Shown: positions 1-9,037 of the stretch, one piece after another
How the letters are laid out: the number at the start of each line of letters is the position of its first letter
Numbering within the stretch: the stretch's first letter is position 1
Assembly: GCF_016888445.1 (NCBI RefSeq)
Contig: NZ_JAFEKF010000002.1
Span: 558,001-622,000 of the forward strand
Direction of reading: 5' to 3'
Origin: Marinomonas ostreistagni
GTDB lineage: Bacteria > Pseudomonadota > Gammaproteobacteria > Pseudomonadales > Marinomonadaceae
DNA length: 64,000 nt
Notes under the pieces: model-generated
Told to the model about the DNA's origin: nothing
What the model saw: only the letters and a program-made list of their open reading frames with translations
Database searches by the model: none
Program-made: the position numbers and the translations under genes

Positions 1-3000
1 CTGGTCCGATTGTCATCGGTCAGGCCTGTGAATTCGACTACTCAGGTGCGCAAGCCTGTAAAGCCCTTCGTGAAGAAGGCTTCCGAGTTATCCTAGTAAA
101 CTCGAACCCAGCAACCATCATGACTGACCCAGTAATGGCGGATGCGACTTACATCGAGCCGATCGAATGGCAAACGGTTGAGAAAATCATCGAAAAAGAA
201 CGCCCAGATGCTGTTCTTCCGACGATGGGTGGCCAAACTGCATTGAACTGTGCGCTAGATCTTGAGCGTCACGGCGTGCTAGCGAAATACAATGTTGAAA
301 TGATCGGTGCGACTGCGGATGCGATCGACAAAGCCGAAGACCGTCACCGTTTCGACGAAGCGATGAAAGCGATTGGCCTTGAGTGTCCACGTGCGGGCAT
401 CGCCCACAACATGGACGAAGCGCACGGCGTACTAAGCGAAGTGGGCTTCCCATGTATCATCCGTCCATCGTTCACTATGGGTGGTTCTGGTGGCGGTATC
501 GCCTACAACATGGAAGAGTTCGTTGAAATCTGTGAGCGTGGTCTAGACCTATCTCCGACCAACGAACTGCTGATCGACGAATCTCTGATCGGTTGGAAAG
601 AGTACGAGATGGAAGTTGTACGTGACAAAAACGACAACTGTATCATCGTATGTGCGATCGAAAACTTCGACGCCATGGGCGTGCACACAGGTGACTCGAT
701 CACTGTTGCTCCAGCTCAGACTCTGACAGATAAAGAATACCAAATCATGCGTAACGCCTCTTTGGCAGTACTGCGTGAGATCGGTGTTGAAACGGGTGGT
801 TCCAACGTACAGTTCGGTATGGACCCTAACACTGGCCGCTTAGTCGTTATCGAGATGAACCCACGTGTATCACGTTCATCTGCACTAGCGTCTAAAGCAA
901 CCGGTTTCCCAATCGCGAAAATCGCGGCTAAGCTAGCGATCGGTTACACCCTTGATGAGCTACAAAACGACATCACAGGTGGCCTAACACCTGCGAGCTT
1001 CGAGCCATCAATCGACTACGTTGTAACTAAGATTCCTCGTTTCACATTTGAGAAATTCCCACAAGCCAACGACCGCCTAACGACGCAAATGAAGTCTGTA
1101 GGTGAGGTGATGGCGATCGGTCGTACCTTCCAAGAATCCATGCAAAAAGCCCTTCGTGGCCTAGAAACCGGCACAGACGGCTTCAACCCAATGCTGGACC
1201 TAGAAGACGAATCAAGCAAAGAAGTACTACAACGCGAGCTTAAAGCACCAGGTGCGGATCGTATTTGGTACATCGGTGATGCCTTCCGTTCTGGCATGAG
1301 CGTAGACGAAGTTTACGAAGTGACCGGCGTTGATCCATGGTTCTTGGTACAAATCGAAGACCTGATCAAAGAAGAACAAGCACTAGAATTCGCAGGCCTT
1401 GCGGATCTAACCCACGACAGCATGCGTCGTCTGAAGCGTAAAGGCTTCTCTGACGCACGCCTAGCAGCACTGCTAAACGTGACTGAGAAATCCCTACGTG
1501 AGCGTCGTTACCTAGTTGACGTACACCCAGTGTACAAGCGCGTCGATACCTGTGCGGCAGAATTCGCGTCTAACACAGCGTACATGTACTCAACCTACGA
1601 AGACGAATGTGAAGCCGCGCCAAGCGACAAGCAAAAAGTTGTTATTTTAGGTGGTGGTCCAAACCGTATCGGTCAAGGTATCGAGTTTGACTACTGCTGT
1701 GTACACGCGGCCCTAGGTCTACGTGAAGACGGCTTCGAAACCATCATGGTGAACTGTAACCCTGAAACCGTTTCAACCGACTACGACACTTCTGATCGTC
1801 TGTACTTCGAGCCAGTCACGCTAGAAGACGTACTAGAAATCGTTCGTACCGAGAAACCAGTTGGCGTAATCGTGCAGTTCGGTGGTCAAACACCGCTTAA
1901 GATTGCCCGTGCCCTTCAGAATGAAGGCGTGCCAATCATCGGTACGACACCAGAAGCGATCGACCGTGCCGAAGACCGTGAGCGTTTCCAAAGCATGATC
2001 CAGCGCCTAGGCTACAAACAGCCTAAAAACGCGACCGTACGTTCAACCGAACAAGCGATCGTAAAAGCCGCTGAAATCGGCTACCCACTAGTGGTACGTC
2101 CTTCGTACGTACTAGGTGGCCGCGCGATGGAAATCGTTTACAACGAAAAAGAACTGACGCGCTACATGACGTCTGCGGTAAAAGTGTCAAACGACAGCCC
2201 AGTACTGCTTGACCACTTCCTAAACTCAGCCATCGAGATCGACATCGACTGTATCTCTGACGGCGAGCAAGTTGTGATCGGCGGCATCATGCAGCACATC
2301 GAACAAGCCGGTGTTCACTCAGGTGACTCAGCGTGTTCATTGCCTCCTTACTCATTGCCAGCGGACGTTCAAGACGAAATCCGTGTTATGATTAAACGCA
2401 TGGCGCTAGAGCTTGGTGTAATCGGTCTGATGAACACCCAGCTAGCGGTTCAAGACGGTGAAATTTACGTAATCGAGGTCAACCCTCGTGCGTCACGTAC
2501 CGTACCATTCGTTTCTAAGTGCATCGGTCGTTCACTAGCTCAACTTGCAGCGCTAGTAATGGCAGGTAAGACACTGGCAGAGCTTGGTTTCACTGAAGAA
2601 GTCATCCCAGACTACTACAGCGTTAAAGAAGCGGTATTCCCGTTCAACAAGTTCCAAGGCGTTGACCCAATTCTTGGGCCAGAAATGAAATCTACCGGTG
2701 AAGTCATGGGTGTTGGCGATACTTTCGCTGAAGCCTTCGGTAAAGCAGCCCTAGGTGGCGGCACCGTACTTCCGACTTCAGGCCGCGTCTTCATCTCTGT
2801 GCGTGACCAAGACAAAGCTGGCTCAGTAGACGTCGCTAAACGCCTAATTGGCCTAGGTTTTGACCTAGTGGCAACGGGCGGTACCGCGAAATACCTAGCT
2901 GAAAATGGCGTGGAAGTGAAGAAAGTGAACAAAGTGAACGAAGGTCGTCCACACATTGTTGATATGCTGAAAAACAATGAGATCGCTTACATCATTAACA

Positions 3001-3176
3001 CCACATCGGGTACTCAAGCGATTGCAGACTCGTCTGTGATTCGTCGTACCGCACTACAAGGCAAAGTGTGCTACACCACAACTTTGGCCGGTGCCGATGC
3101 CATGAGCCTAGCGATCAGCAGCGCCAACGAAGAGATCAAAGTTAGAAGACTGCAAGAGTTGCACTCGGGGAAATAA
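1..3176 (+). CDS. carB: carbamoyl-phosphate synthase large subunit (5' partial)
   Basis: Large subunit of carbamoyl-phosphate synthase. It makes carbamoyl phosphate from bicarbonate, ATP and ammonia channelled from the CarA subunit, for pyrimidine and arginine synthesis in the cytoplasm. The frame is open from the first bases of the window ([17 protein letters not shown] in the first 60 bases), so only about 15 N-terminal residues and the start codon are missing. Both halves of the internal duplication are visible: two ATP-grasp modules with [12 protein letters not shown] and [15 protein letters not shown], each followed by a glutamate/asparagine metal site ([11 protein letters not shown] and [13 protein letters not shown]). 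The C-terminal MGS-like allosteric domain ([22 protein letters not shown]) is complete. The stop codon overlaps the greA start by one base (TAATG), so translation is probably coupled. Identification is very secure. Confidence 0.98.
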   Translation, partial: GPIVIGQACEFDYSGAQACKALREEGFRVILVNSNPATIMTDPVMADATYIEPIEWQTVEKIIEKERPDAVLPTMGGQTALNCALDLERHGVLAKYNVEMIGATADAIDKAEDRHRFDEAMKAIGLECPRAGIAHNMDEAHGVLSEVGFPCIIRPSFTMGGSGGGIAYNMEEFVEICERGLDLSPTNELLIDESLIGWKEYEMEVVRDKNDNCIIVCAIENFDAMGVHTGDSITVAPAQTLTDKEYQIMRNASLAVLREIGVETGGSNVQFGMDPNTGRLVVIEMNPRVSRSSALASKATGFPIAKIAAKLAIGYTLDELQNDITGGLTPASFEPSIDYVVTKIPRFTFEKFPQANDRLTTQMKSVGEVMAIGRTFQESMQKALRGLETGTDGFNPMLDLEDESSKEVLQRELKAPGADRIWYIGDAFRSGMSVDEVYEVTGVDPWFLVQIEDLIKEEQALEFAGLADLTHDSMRRLKRKGFSDARLAALLNVTEKSLRERRYLVDVHPVYKRVDTCAAEFASNTAYMYSTYEDECEAAPSDKQKVVILGGGPNRIGQGIEFDYCCVHAALGLREDGFETIMVNCNPETVSTDYDTSDRLYFEPVTLEDVLEIVRTEKPVGVIVQFGGQTPLKIARALQNEGVPIIGTTPEAIDRAEDRERFQSMIQRLGYKQPKNATVRSTEQAIVKAAEIGYPLVVRPSYVLGGRAMEIVYNEKELTRYMTSAVKVSNDSPVLLDHFLNSAIEIDIDCISDGEQVVIGGIMQHIEQAGVHSGDSACSLPPYSLPADVQDEIRVMIKRMALELGVIGLMNTQLAVQDGEIYVIEVNPRASRTVPFVSKCIGRSLAQLAALVMAGKTLAELGFTEEVIPDYYSVKEAVFPFNKFQGVDPILGPEMKSTGEVMGVGDTFAEAFGKAALGGGTVLPTSGRVFISVRDQDKAGSVDVAKRLIGLGFDLVATGGTAKYLAENGVEVKKVNKVNEGRPHIVDMLKNNEIAYIINTTSGTQAIADSSVIRRTALQGKVCYTTTLAGADAMSLAISSANEEIKVRRLQELHSGK

Positions 3177-3652
3177 TGAAAAAAGTACCAATGACGTTGG
3201 AAGGCGAAACGCGCTTACGCGAAGAGCTGAACCACTTGAAAACTGTCGTTCGTCCACGTGTGATTGCGGATATCGCCGAAGCACGTGAACACGGCGACCT
3301 GAAAGAAAACGCAGAGTACCACGCCGCTCGTGAAGAGCAGGGCTTTGCTGAAGGTCGTATCTCAGAGATCGAAGGCAAACTGGCTGACGCTCAAGTGATC
3401 GATGCCAAAAGCATCCCACACACGGGCAAAGTGATCTTTGGTTCGACGGTAACCTTGTTCAACGTCGACACAGAAGAGACCGTGACTTACAAAATCGTAG
3501 GTGACGACGAATCGGATGTGAAACAAAAGAAAATCTCTTACGCGTCACCGATCGCCAAAGCGATCATCGGCAAAATGGAAGGCGACGAAGTCGCCATCCA
3601 GATTCCATCTGGCGAAGTTGTCTACGAAATCGAAACCGTAGAACACATCTAA
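3176..3652 (+). CDS. greA: transcription elongation factor GreA
   Basis: GreA binds in the secondary channel of RNA polymerase and stimulates cleavage of backtracked RNA. At 158 residues it has the usual family length. The N-terminal coiled coil carries the acidic tip [14 protein letters not shown], with D41 and E44 in the catalytic positions. The C-terminal FKBP-like domain includes the typical [13 protein letters not shown] segment. The ATG shares its A with the carB stop, and no better start exists. carB-greA is a common gammaproteobacterial order. A strong intrinsic terminator follows, so greA ends this transcription unit; downstream there is only a repeat array and a convergent gene. Confidence 0.98.
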   Translation: MKKVPMTLEGETRLREELNHLKTVVRPRVIADIAEAREHGDLKENAEYHAAREEQGFAEGRISEIEGKLADAQVIDAKSIPHTGKVIFGSTVTLFNVDTEETVTYKIVGDDESDVKQKKISYASPIAKAIIGKMEGDEVAIQIPSGEVVYEIETVEHI

Positions 3653-3677
3653 GCCGCGCGTTAAGTCGACGATCTAA

Positions 3678-3711
3678 AACGCCCCGTAGCAATGCTACGG
3701 GGCGTTTTTTT
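3678..3711 (+). terminator. intrinsic terminator after greA
   Basis: A 13-bp perfect stem (AACGCCCCGTAGC paired with GCTACGGGGCGTT) with a 3-base loop runs into a tract of T residues, 25 bases after the greA stop. Confidence 0.95.
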
Positions 3712-3734
3712 ATGGCTGCTGCTCTAGAAAGTGA

Positions 3735-4600
3735 TGTGGCAAAGGTCGGTACGAGGGGATTGCATCCCCGATCGCAAGCGCAGCTTGCTAGAAAAAGAAA
3801 AGGCAGCTTCGCCGCCAGTCGCGGGCACAGATCGGTACGAGGGGATTGCATCCCCGACCGCAAGCGCAGCTTGCTAGAATAAGAAAAGGCAGCTTCGCCG
3901 CCAGTCGCGGGCAAAGATCGGTACAAGGGGATTGCATCCCCGATTGCAAGCATAGCTTGCTTATCTAAATCTAGGCAGCTTCGCCGCCAGTCACGGGCAA
4001 TAGCCCCCTCGTACAGAGATCTTCGCAAGCCTGAGATGCTTGTGTGGCAGAGGCCCGGTACGAGGGGATTGCATCCCCGATCGCAAGCGCAGCTTGCTAG
4101 AATAAGAAAAGGCAGCTTCGCCGCCAGTCGCGGGCAAAGATCGGTACGAGGGGATTGCATCCCCGATTGCAAGCATAGCTTGCTAGAAAAAGAAAAGGCA
4201 GCTTCGCCGCCAGTCGCGGGCAAAGATCGGTACGAGGGGATTGCATCCCCGATCGCATGCGCAGCTTGCTAGAAAAAGAAAAGGCAGCTTCGCCGCCAGT
4301 CGCGGGCACAGATCGGTACGAGGGGATTGTATCCCCGATTGCAAGCGCAGCTTGCTAGCTTTGCCGAGCAAATTTGTCGCAGAAAAGGCAGCTTCGCCGC
4401 CAGTCACGGGCAAAGGTCGGTACGAGGGGATTGCATCCCCGATTGCAAGCGCAGCTTGCTAGAATAAGAAAAGGCAGCTTCGCCGCCAGTCACGGGCAAT
4501 AGCCCCCTCGTACAGAGATCTTCGCAAGCCTGAGATGCTTGTGTGGCAGAGGCCCGGTACGAGGGGATTGCATCCCCGATCGCAAGTTCAGCTTGCTAGA
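3735..4600. repeat. tandem array of hairpin-rich intergenic repeat (9 units)
   Basis: Nine copies of a unit starting GGTACGAGGGGATTGCATCC, at about 3748, 3834, 3920, 4057, 4143, 4229, 4315, 4419 and 4556. Most are spaced exactly 86 bp; the longer intervals carry an extra linker. Each unit has three small stem-loops: GGGGAT-TGC-ATCCCC, GCAAGC-GCA-GCTTGC and a GGCAGC/GCCGCC stem. Long units end in CCCCCTCGTAC, the inverse of the starting GTACGAGGGG. A 114-bp segment at 3974-4087 is repeated without change at 4473-4586, which shows a recent segmental duplication inside the array. The array lies between two convergent genes, greA and the FliL-like gene. It encodes no recognisable protein. Confidence 0.95.
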
Positions 4601-4601
4601 T

Positions 4602-5027
4602 TTATTGCGTCACGAAGCTGGCAAACAGCACGTCCATCACCGGCTCGGTGCCGGTTTCTTCTTTCAACGCTTCATTGACCGCCACTTTGGCGGCGGCGCG
4701 GGTTTCTTCGCGGGCGATCGCGCCCGTCACTTGCTCTTTCTCGCGCGAGCTCAAAAACATCACCAGCGCATCACGCACGATCGGCATATTGGCCAAGATC
4801 ACGCCCTCACGCGAGCTATCTGAGCGCAGGCTGATCTTGGTTTTGATGTAACTCAAGCGCCCACCTGTAGAACTGTAGTTAACGATAAAATCCGGCTCCA
4901 GCTCGATATACACGGGCGTCACCGCCGCGGCTTCGTCCTCAGCATAGCTGCTTGGGCTTAAACCAAGCGTGAATAAACACGTCAAAATCAGTAGAAGGTG
5001 CTTTTTTCCGTTTAGCAGACAATGCAT
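4602..5027 (-). CDS. FliL-like flagellar basal body-associated protein, secreted form
   Basis: A 141-residue protein resembling the periplasmic domain of FliL, the stator-associated basal-body protein (YIELEPDFIVNY, YIKTKISLRSD, VRDALVMFLSSRE, then a C-terminal VMDVLFASFVTQ). Residues 1-29 look like a cleavable signal peptide (KKHLLLILTCLFTLG then SSYAED) rather than the lasting transmembrane anchor of true FliL. No other flagellar gene lies in the window, so this is an orphan paralogue whose role in motility is inferred only. The ATG is preceded by GAGAGGA at a good distance. It is transcribed divergently from dsbB. The stop codon touches the last repeat unit of the adjacent array. Confidence 0.8.
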   Translation of the reverse strand: MHCLLNGKKHLLLILTCLFTLGLSPSSYAEDEAAAVTPVYIELEPDFIVNYSSTGGRLSYIKTKISLRSDSSREGVILANMPIVRDALVMFLSSREKEQVTGAIAREETRAAAKVAVNEALKEETGTEPVMDVLFASFVTQ

Positions 5028-5191
5028 GATAGTTCCTCTCTCGAATTCGCAAGCTGACTGGTTATACTAGCGGCCATAAAGAGATGACAGACCAGATAAA
5101 ACCAACACAGCGCCACTGGCACTTTTTTATCATTGTACTGTCTAGTGTTCACCGGGTCACCCGTATCAAACGATAAAAGGAAATCACCATT

Positions 5192-5698
5192 ATGCTATCG
5201 CTGTTTTCAGCTCGCCGTTTCCACGGCTTAGTTGCGTTTGCGGCCTTTGCGCTACTTGCTGTCGCATTTTACATGGAGTACCAAATGATGCTGGAGCCGT
5301 GCCCGCTGTGCATGATGCAGCGCATTATGTTCTTCCTTGTTGGCGTTTTCTCACTGATCTCAGCCTGTGGTAAGCAGCTTAGTTGGCAGCGCAAGCTCGC
5401 TTGGCCAATCGTAGTGTTTTCTGTGTTGGGCGCGTTGCTGTCGATCCGCCACTTATACTTACAAAACCTGCCAGCCGATGAGCTACCTGCCTGTCTTCCA
5501 GGCCTAAGCTACATGGTCGAAGTCTTCCCGTGGCAAGATGTGATGCAGGCTATGATCCTAGGCACCGGCGACTGCGGCGAAGTGTCGTGGACCTTCTTAG
5601 GCTTAAGTATCCCAGGCTGGACGCTAGTAGCCTTCGTTGGCATGGCAGTGATCAATCTTGTGATTGCTCTTAAGCCCAATAAAAGCGCAGTAAACTGA
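5192..5698 (+). CDS. dsbB: disulfide bond formation protein DsbB
   Basis: An inner-membrane quinone reductase that reoxidises the periplasmic thiol oxidase DsbA. The 168 residues hold four hydrophobic segments. The first redox pair is C37/C40 (EPCPLCMMQR) and the second is C101/C128 (ELPACLPG and TGDCGE), which is the DsbB arrangement. The start is supported by AAAGGAAA upstream of the ATG. The neighbour is rsd/algQ; a DsbB homologue close to algQ is also known in Pseudomonas. The gene probably has its own promoter in the divergent gap with the FliL-like gene. Confidence 0.96.
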   Translation: MLSLFSARRFHGLVAFAAFALLAVAFYMEYQMMLEPCPLCMMQRIMFFLVGVFSLISACGKQLSWQRKLAWPIVVFSVLGALLSIRHLYLQNLPADELPACLPGLSYMVEVFPWQDVMQAMILGTGDCGEVSWTFLGLSIPGWTLVAFVGMAVINLVIALKPNKSAVN

Positions 5699-5895
5699 TC
5701 CTAGTTACATAAAGCGTGCGTAACATTACAAAAGGTCGGTGGCCATGTGTTGCAGGGCTGACTCGATCAGAATATGCTTAAACCATAAAGCCTAGGTCAG
5801 CAAACGCGCCAACAGCGCCGAGCCATAGGGGTAAATGTCTGCCCCTGCTGCGTGCTAGGTAAACCATCAACAAGAACGTGGTTAGGAGACAAGTT

Positions 5896-6366
5896 ATGCT
5901 AGAACGCTGCAAAACTGCGCAAGAGCGATGGGGAGGCGTTCACGCCATTATTGACCGTTGGCTTCAAAGTCGTAAACGACTGATCGAAGACTGGGTTGAG
6001 CTGCGTGAACGCGGGGAATACACACCGACCGACACACCAAAAGTACAGGCTTTTTGTGAGTTGCTGGTCGACTACGTATCCACTGGCCACTTCGAAGTCT
6101 ACGAGCAACTGGCGCTTGAAGCTCAAGAATTCCACGACGATACGGCACTGCAATGCTTTCAGCAGCTGATGCCGGAAATCGATAAAAACACCGAAATCGT
6201 ATTAGAGTTCAACGACCGTTACGACACCAAAGAACACTGCAATGCGCAACTTGCGGATCTACCGATTGCCTTGCAAACGCTGGGTTTAGTAATGGACGAA
6301 CGTTTCGCATATGAGGATCGACTCATTGAAGAGTTACATGAGGCGCACAGCGAAGCGAGCGCTTAA
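5896..6366 (+). CDS. rsd: anti-sigma-70 regulator Rsd/AlgQ family
   Basis: A 156-residue helical protein of the Rsd/AlgQ family. These proteins bind domain 4 of sigma-70 and shift RNA polymerase toward alternative sigma factors; in Pseudomonas, AlgQ affects alginate and virulence genes. Family signatures include MLERCKTAQERWGGVHAIIDRWL at the N terminus, where the conserved arginine/tryptophan helix begins, and the central ERGEYTP and ELLVDYVSTGHFEVYE segments. The ATG at 5896 has TTAGGAGA nine bases upstream. A GTG six codons earlier would place the ribosome site inside the gene and is rejected. The following lipoprotein gene overlaps its end. Confidence 0.93.
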   Translation: MLERCKTAQERWGGVHAIIDRWLQSRKRLIEDWVELRERGEYTPTDTPKVQAFCELLVDYVSTGHFEVYEQLALEAQEFHDDTALQCFQQLMPEIDKNTEIVLEFNDRYDTKEHCNAQLADLPIALQTLGLVMDERFAYEDRLIEELHEAHSEASA

Positions 6367-7324
6367 ATCAGCCACGCTAGCCGGATTGGTTCTAGGGTTG
6401 GTCGCATGCTCGGCCGAAGAGCCGGTATCCGTTACGTCCATGGCGGTACAAGGGCTGTACTCAGCGGCCTTGAGCGACAATGGCTCAGGTTCGTTGATTG
6501 GTTCGATCCAACACGGCGGCAGCTACTGGCGCAATACTCCCTCACAGCGTCTCTATAACTGGAATCACGCCAGCGGTGAATACACGCCATTAGTCAGTGT
6601 CGACATTGACCCAAGCGGTGACTATGCGGCTACGGGCGGTGAGCGCACTATGGTGCTGTGGAGCACCGTCACCGGCGAATCGGTTGGCTTTTGGAATACC
6701 CCAGGGGACATCAAATCAGTCAAATTAACGCGCAACGGTGACTTTGCCTTAGTCGGCATGGACGATCAAACCGCGCGCTACTTTGATGTCAAAAACGGCG
6801 GCGTACGTCATGTATTACGCATGGGCTCGGTGATCCGCTCGGTGGACGTCACCCCAGATGGCCGTTATGCCTTAACCGGCGATGATCTCTACCAAGTGGT
6901 GCTGTGGGACTTGCGTACCGGCGAGCCACAACAGACGTGGCAACTGGACAACAACATTGCCACAGTCAAACTCTCTAACGACGGCGCGTACGCCTTTGCC
7001 GCAGCGCAGCTGGGTGATGCCAAAGTCTGGTCAACGCTCACGGGCGGCCAAGTCAGCCAAATCGATACCGGAGCCCTGCAGTCACGCAATGTCACCATCA
7101 GCCAAGCGCAATTTTCCAACGATGGCCGACGTCTGTTGCTGGGCGAACAAAACCGCCGCGTTAACTTAGTCGATACCATCACCGGCGACGTGCAACGCTC
7201 TTGGGATTTACACCTCAAAGATACCATGCGACCGACTGGCTCAGCGGTATTGGCCTTAGCCTTCGGCGCGGGCAATACCTATTACGCTATCGGCAGTAAT
7301 GGTTTCTTAAATGTCTTCCAATAG
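6338..7324 (+). CDS. WD40/beta-propeller repeat lipoprotein
   Basis: A 328-residue predicted lipoprotein. The signal peptide ends in the lipobox LVLGLVAC, with the cysteine near residue 24. The mature part is a series of WD40-like blades with the recurring pattern 'VDxxPDGRYALTGDD...VVLWDLRTGE' and similar lines (IDPSGDYAATGGERTMVLWS, NDGAYAFAAAQLGDAKVW). It probably forms a beta-propeller scaffold in the periplasm; no catalytic motif is visible. The chosen ATG follows GAAGAG and gives a normal signal peptide. An ATG nine codons upstream is also possible. The gene overlaps the end of rsd by 29 bases, so the two are probably co-transcribed. Function unknown. Confidence 0.85.
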   Translation: MRRTAKRALKSATLAGLVLGLVACSAEEPVSVTSMAVQGLYSAALSDNGSGSLIGSIQHGGSYWRNTPSQRLYNWNHASGEYTPLVSVDIDPSGDYAATGGERTMVLWSTVTGESVGFWNTPGDIKSVKLTRNGDFALVGMDDQTARYFDVKNGGVRHVLRMGSVIRSVDVTPDGRYALTGDDLYQVVLWDLRTGEPQQTWQLDNNIATVKLSNDGAYAFAAAQLGDAKVWSTLTGGQVSQIDTGALQSRNVTISQAQFSNDGRRLLLGEQNRRVNLVDTITGDVQRSWDLHLKDTMRPTGSAVLALAFGAGNTYYAIGSNGFLNVFQ

Positions 7325-7360
7325 CACCGCTCACACTCAGAGCGGTGCTTTCTATTTTAA
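7323..7360 (+). terminator. intrinsic terminator after the lipoprotein gene
   Basis: The stem AGCACCGCT/AGCGGTGCT with a 9-base loop is followed by the T-rich TTCTATTTT. It starts at the stop codon of the lipoprotein gene. Confidence 0.8.
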
Positions 7361-7370
7361 ATAAGGTTAT

Positions 7371-7772
7371 ATGGCAATGCAGCTCACCTCTTCACAACGA
7401 CTTTGGGGCGCTTTGTGTGCCACCCAAGCCATGCTTTCGGTTGCCGCTGGCGCCTTTGGTGCTCACGGTCTGAAAAACCTTGTTGGCCCGACTCAACTCG
7501 AATGGTGGCAAACCGCTTGCCAGTACCTGATGTACCACAGTCTAGCGGGGTTGCTCGCCGTCGGTATGCTAGCAGTATTGCCAAAAGTGCGCCGTGCCCC
7601 GTTGCTATTTAGCTTGGGCAATCTATTATTTGCAGGCTCTCTCGCCGTGATGACCCTGACGGACTTGCGTACGCTTGGTATGATCACACCGATCGGCGGC
7701 GTGCTCTATTTATTGGGCTGGTTGGTGATGATCCTAGGCTTTATAAAACCGACTCAGAGCCGCGCGAATTAA
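7371..7772 (+). CDS. DUF423 family small membrane protein (YgdD-like)
   Basis: A 133-residue protein of the DUF423/YgdD family with four predicted transmembrane helices. The family hallmark GAFGAHGLK is present near residues 28-36, followed by WWQTACQYLMYHSLAGLL. The family has no settled function; its members sit in the inner membrane. AATAAGG lies upstream of the first ATG, and an in-frame ATG two codons later is also possible. The gene lies alone between the terminator of the preceding lipoprotein and trmB. Confidence 0.92.
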   Translation: MAMQLTSSQRLWGALCATQAMLSVAAGAFGAHGLKNLVGPTQLEWWQTACQYLMYHSLAGLLAVGMLAVLPKVRRAPLLFSLGNLLFAGSLAVMTLTDLRTLGMITPIGGVLYLLGWLVMILGFIKPTQSRAN

Positions 7773-7837
7773 CAGACATTTCGCTTCTATTTTAGTACCA
7801 TACCCGCCTAAATTTTGAACGTGAGATTAGCACTTCC

Positions 7838-8551
7838 ATGCAAGACGAACAGAACCCAACCAATCCAGATGTTAAACAGCGCAGAATACGCAGTTTCGTA
7901 GTGCGCGGTGGCCGTATGACCGAAGGCCAGCAAAAGGCTTATGATGCCAACTGGGAAGTTTTCGGTCTGGATGCCGCCAATGGCCGCATCGCTTACCAAG
8001 ACGTATTTGGTCGTGAGTCCGACGTGGTTATCGAAGTAGGCTTTGGTATGGGCGCGTCACTGGTCGAAATGGCTAAAAATGCCCCAGAAAAAGACTTCAT
8101 CGGCATCGAAGTGCACCCACCAGGCGTTGCTAAGCTGATGATGATGGCGGCCGAAGAAGGTCTGACCAACATCCGTGTGTACTGCCACGACGCCATCGAA
8201 GTCATGGCCGATTGCTTGCCACAAGGCGAAGCTTCGACCTTCCAGTTGTTCTTCCCTGATCCATGGCACAAGAAAAAGCACAACAAGCGTCGCATCGTGC
8301 AGCCATTGTTTGCCCAGCAAGTGGCGAACATCCTAAAAGTCGGAGGTGTGTTCCACATGGCGACCGACTGGGAGCCTTACGCTGAGCACATGCTAGAAGT
8401 GATGGAAGTACAAGAAAACTACGAAAACGTCGCCGGTAAAAACCAATACCATCCACGCCCAAGTAACCGTCCGTTGACTAAATTTGAGCAGCGCGGTGAA
8501 AAGCTTGGCCACGGTGTGTGGGATCTGATCTACAAAAAGCTAGATCAATAA
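7838..8551 (+). CDS. trmB: tRNA (guanine-N7-)-methyltransferase TrmB
   Basis: A SAM-dependent enzyme that forms 7-methylguanosine at position 46 of the tRNA variable loop. The 237-residue protein shows the SAM-binding motif IEVGFGMGASL (about residues 65-75), the GIEVHPPGV loop and the family signature FFPDPWHKKKHNKRR (139-152), which carries the catalytic aspartate and tRNA-contacting basic residues. The C terminus has TKFEQRGEKLGHGVWDL, also typical. The ribosome site is weak, but no alternative start fits the family length better. The gene is convergent with hns and shares a terminator with it. Confidence 0.96.
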   Translation: MQDEQNPTNPDVKQRRIRSFVVRGGRMTEGQQKAYDANWEVFGLDAANGRIAYQDVFGRESDVVIEVGFGMGASLVEMAKNAPEKDFIGIEVHPPGVAKLMMMAAEEGLTNIRVYCHDAIEVMADCLPQGEASTFQLFFPDPWHKKKHNKRRIVQPLFAQQVANILKVGGVFHMATDWEPYAEHMLEVMEVQENYENVAGKNQYHPRPSNRPLTKFEQRGEKLGHGVWDLIYKKLDQ

Positions 8552-8578
8552 TTCGATTAAACGTGATCTTCCAGACAC

Positions 8579-8608
8579 AAAAAACGGCGCTTAAAAGCGC
8601 CGTTTTTA
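8579..8608. terminator. bidirectional terminator between trmB and hns
   Basis: A 12-bp perfect stem (AAAACGGCGCTT paired with AAGCGCCGTTTT, 8581-8606) with a 2-base gap. A residues lie on the left and T residues on the right, so it can end transcription from both convergent genes. Confidence 0.93.
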
Positions 8609-8629
8609 TTGGACCGAATCAAAACACAA

Positions 8630-9037
8630 TTAGTTTTTGATTTCAGCGTCTTCGCGAGTGTTGCCTGCATCAAAGTAAGCTTGGAACACTTTAGGTGTGC
8701 GGCCACGGCCACTCCACTCATGTGTTTCGCCGTTCCACTGGATACGGTACTTCGGTGCAACAGTCTTGCCTTTAGTCGCGCTAGAACGAGACACACCGCC
8801 GCTTAGCGTAGCGATTTCTTCTAGTGTCAGACCACTTTGTTCGATCAGTTTCGCAATCTCAGCGGCTTGGGCTGCTTTTGCTTGTTCTTCTGCTTGACGA
8901 GCTTGCTCATCTTCTTGCATTTTAACCAGCGCGTTGTTTAAACCTTCGATTAGGTTTTCAAGTTGGGCGATGGTTAATTCTTTGGCCGCAGCACGTGCTT
9001 TGGCTTTATTTCCGGCTAGCTCTTCTAGTAAGCTCAT
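8630..9037 (-). CDS. hns: H-NS family nucleoid-associated protein
   Basis: A 135-residue histone-like protein. Residues 1-75 form a charged, alanine/glutamate-rich coiled-coil oligomerisation region. The C-terminal domain has the H-NS DNA-binding signature WSGRGRTPKVFQAY (108-121), which inserts into the minor groove of AT-rich DNA. It is expected to coat and silence AT-rich, often foreign, DNA; the polysaccharide island further along the window is an obvious candidate target (inference). AGGGGAAATC precedes the ATG. The upstream gap is AT-rich, which fits autoregulation. Confidence 0.92.
   Translation of the reverse strand: MSLLEELAGNKAKARAAAKELTIAQLENLIEGLNNALVKMQEDEQARQAEEQAKAAQAAEIAKLIEQSGLTLEEIATLSGGVSRSSATKGKTVAPKYRIQWNGETHEWSGRGRTPKVFQAYFDAGNTREDAEIKN

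Noticed and set aside
2615..2977. Antisense frame inside carB, and similar long antisense frames in other GC-balanced genes
   Set aside because: They mirror strongly conserved genes and have no homologous pattern or start signals.
3564..4223. Minus-strand frame of over 200 codons across the repeat array
   Set aside because: It is the translation of the hairpin repeat in rotating frames, overlaps the end of greA, and has no ribosome site or domain.
3735..4600. Regular 86-bp repeats as a CRISPR array
   Set aside because: The whole unit is repeated, with no unique spacers between short repeats, and no cas gene is present.
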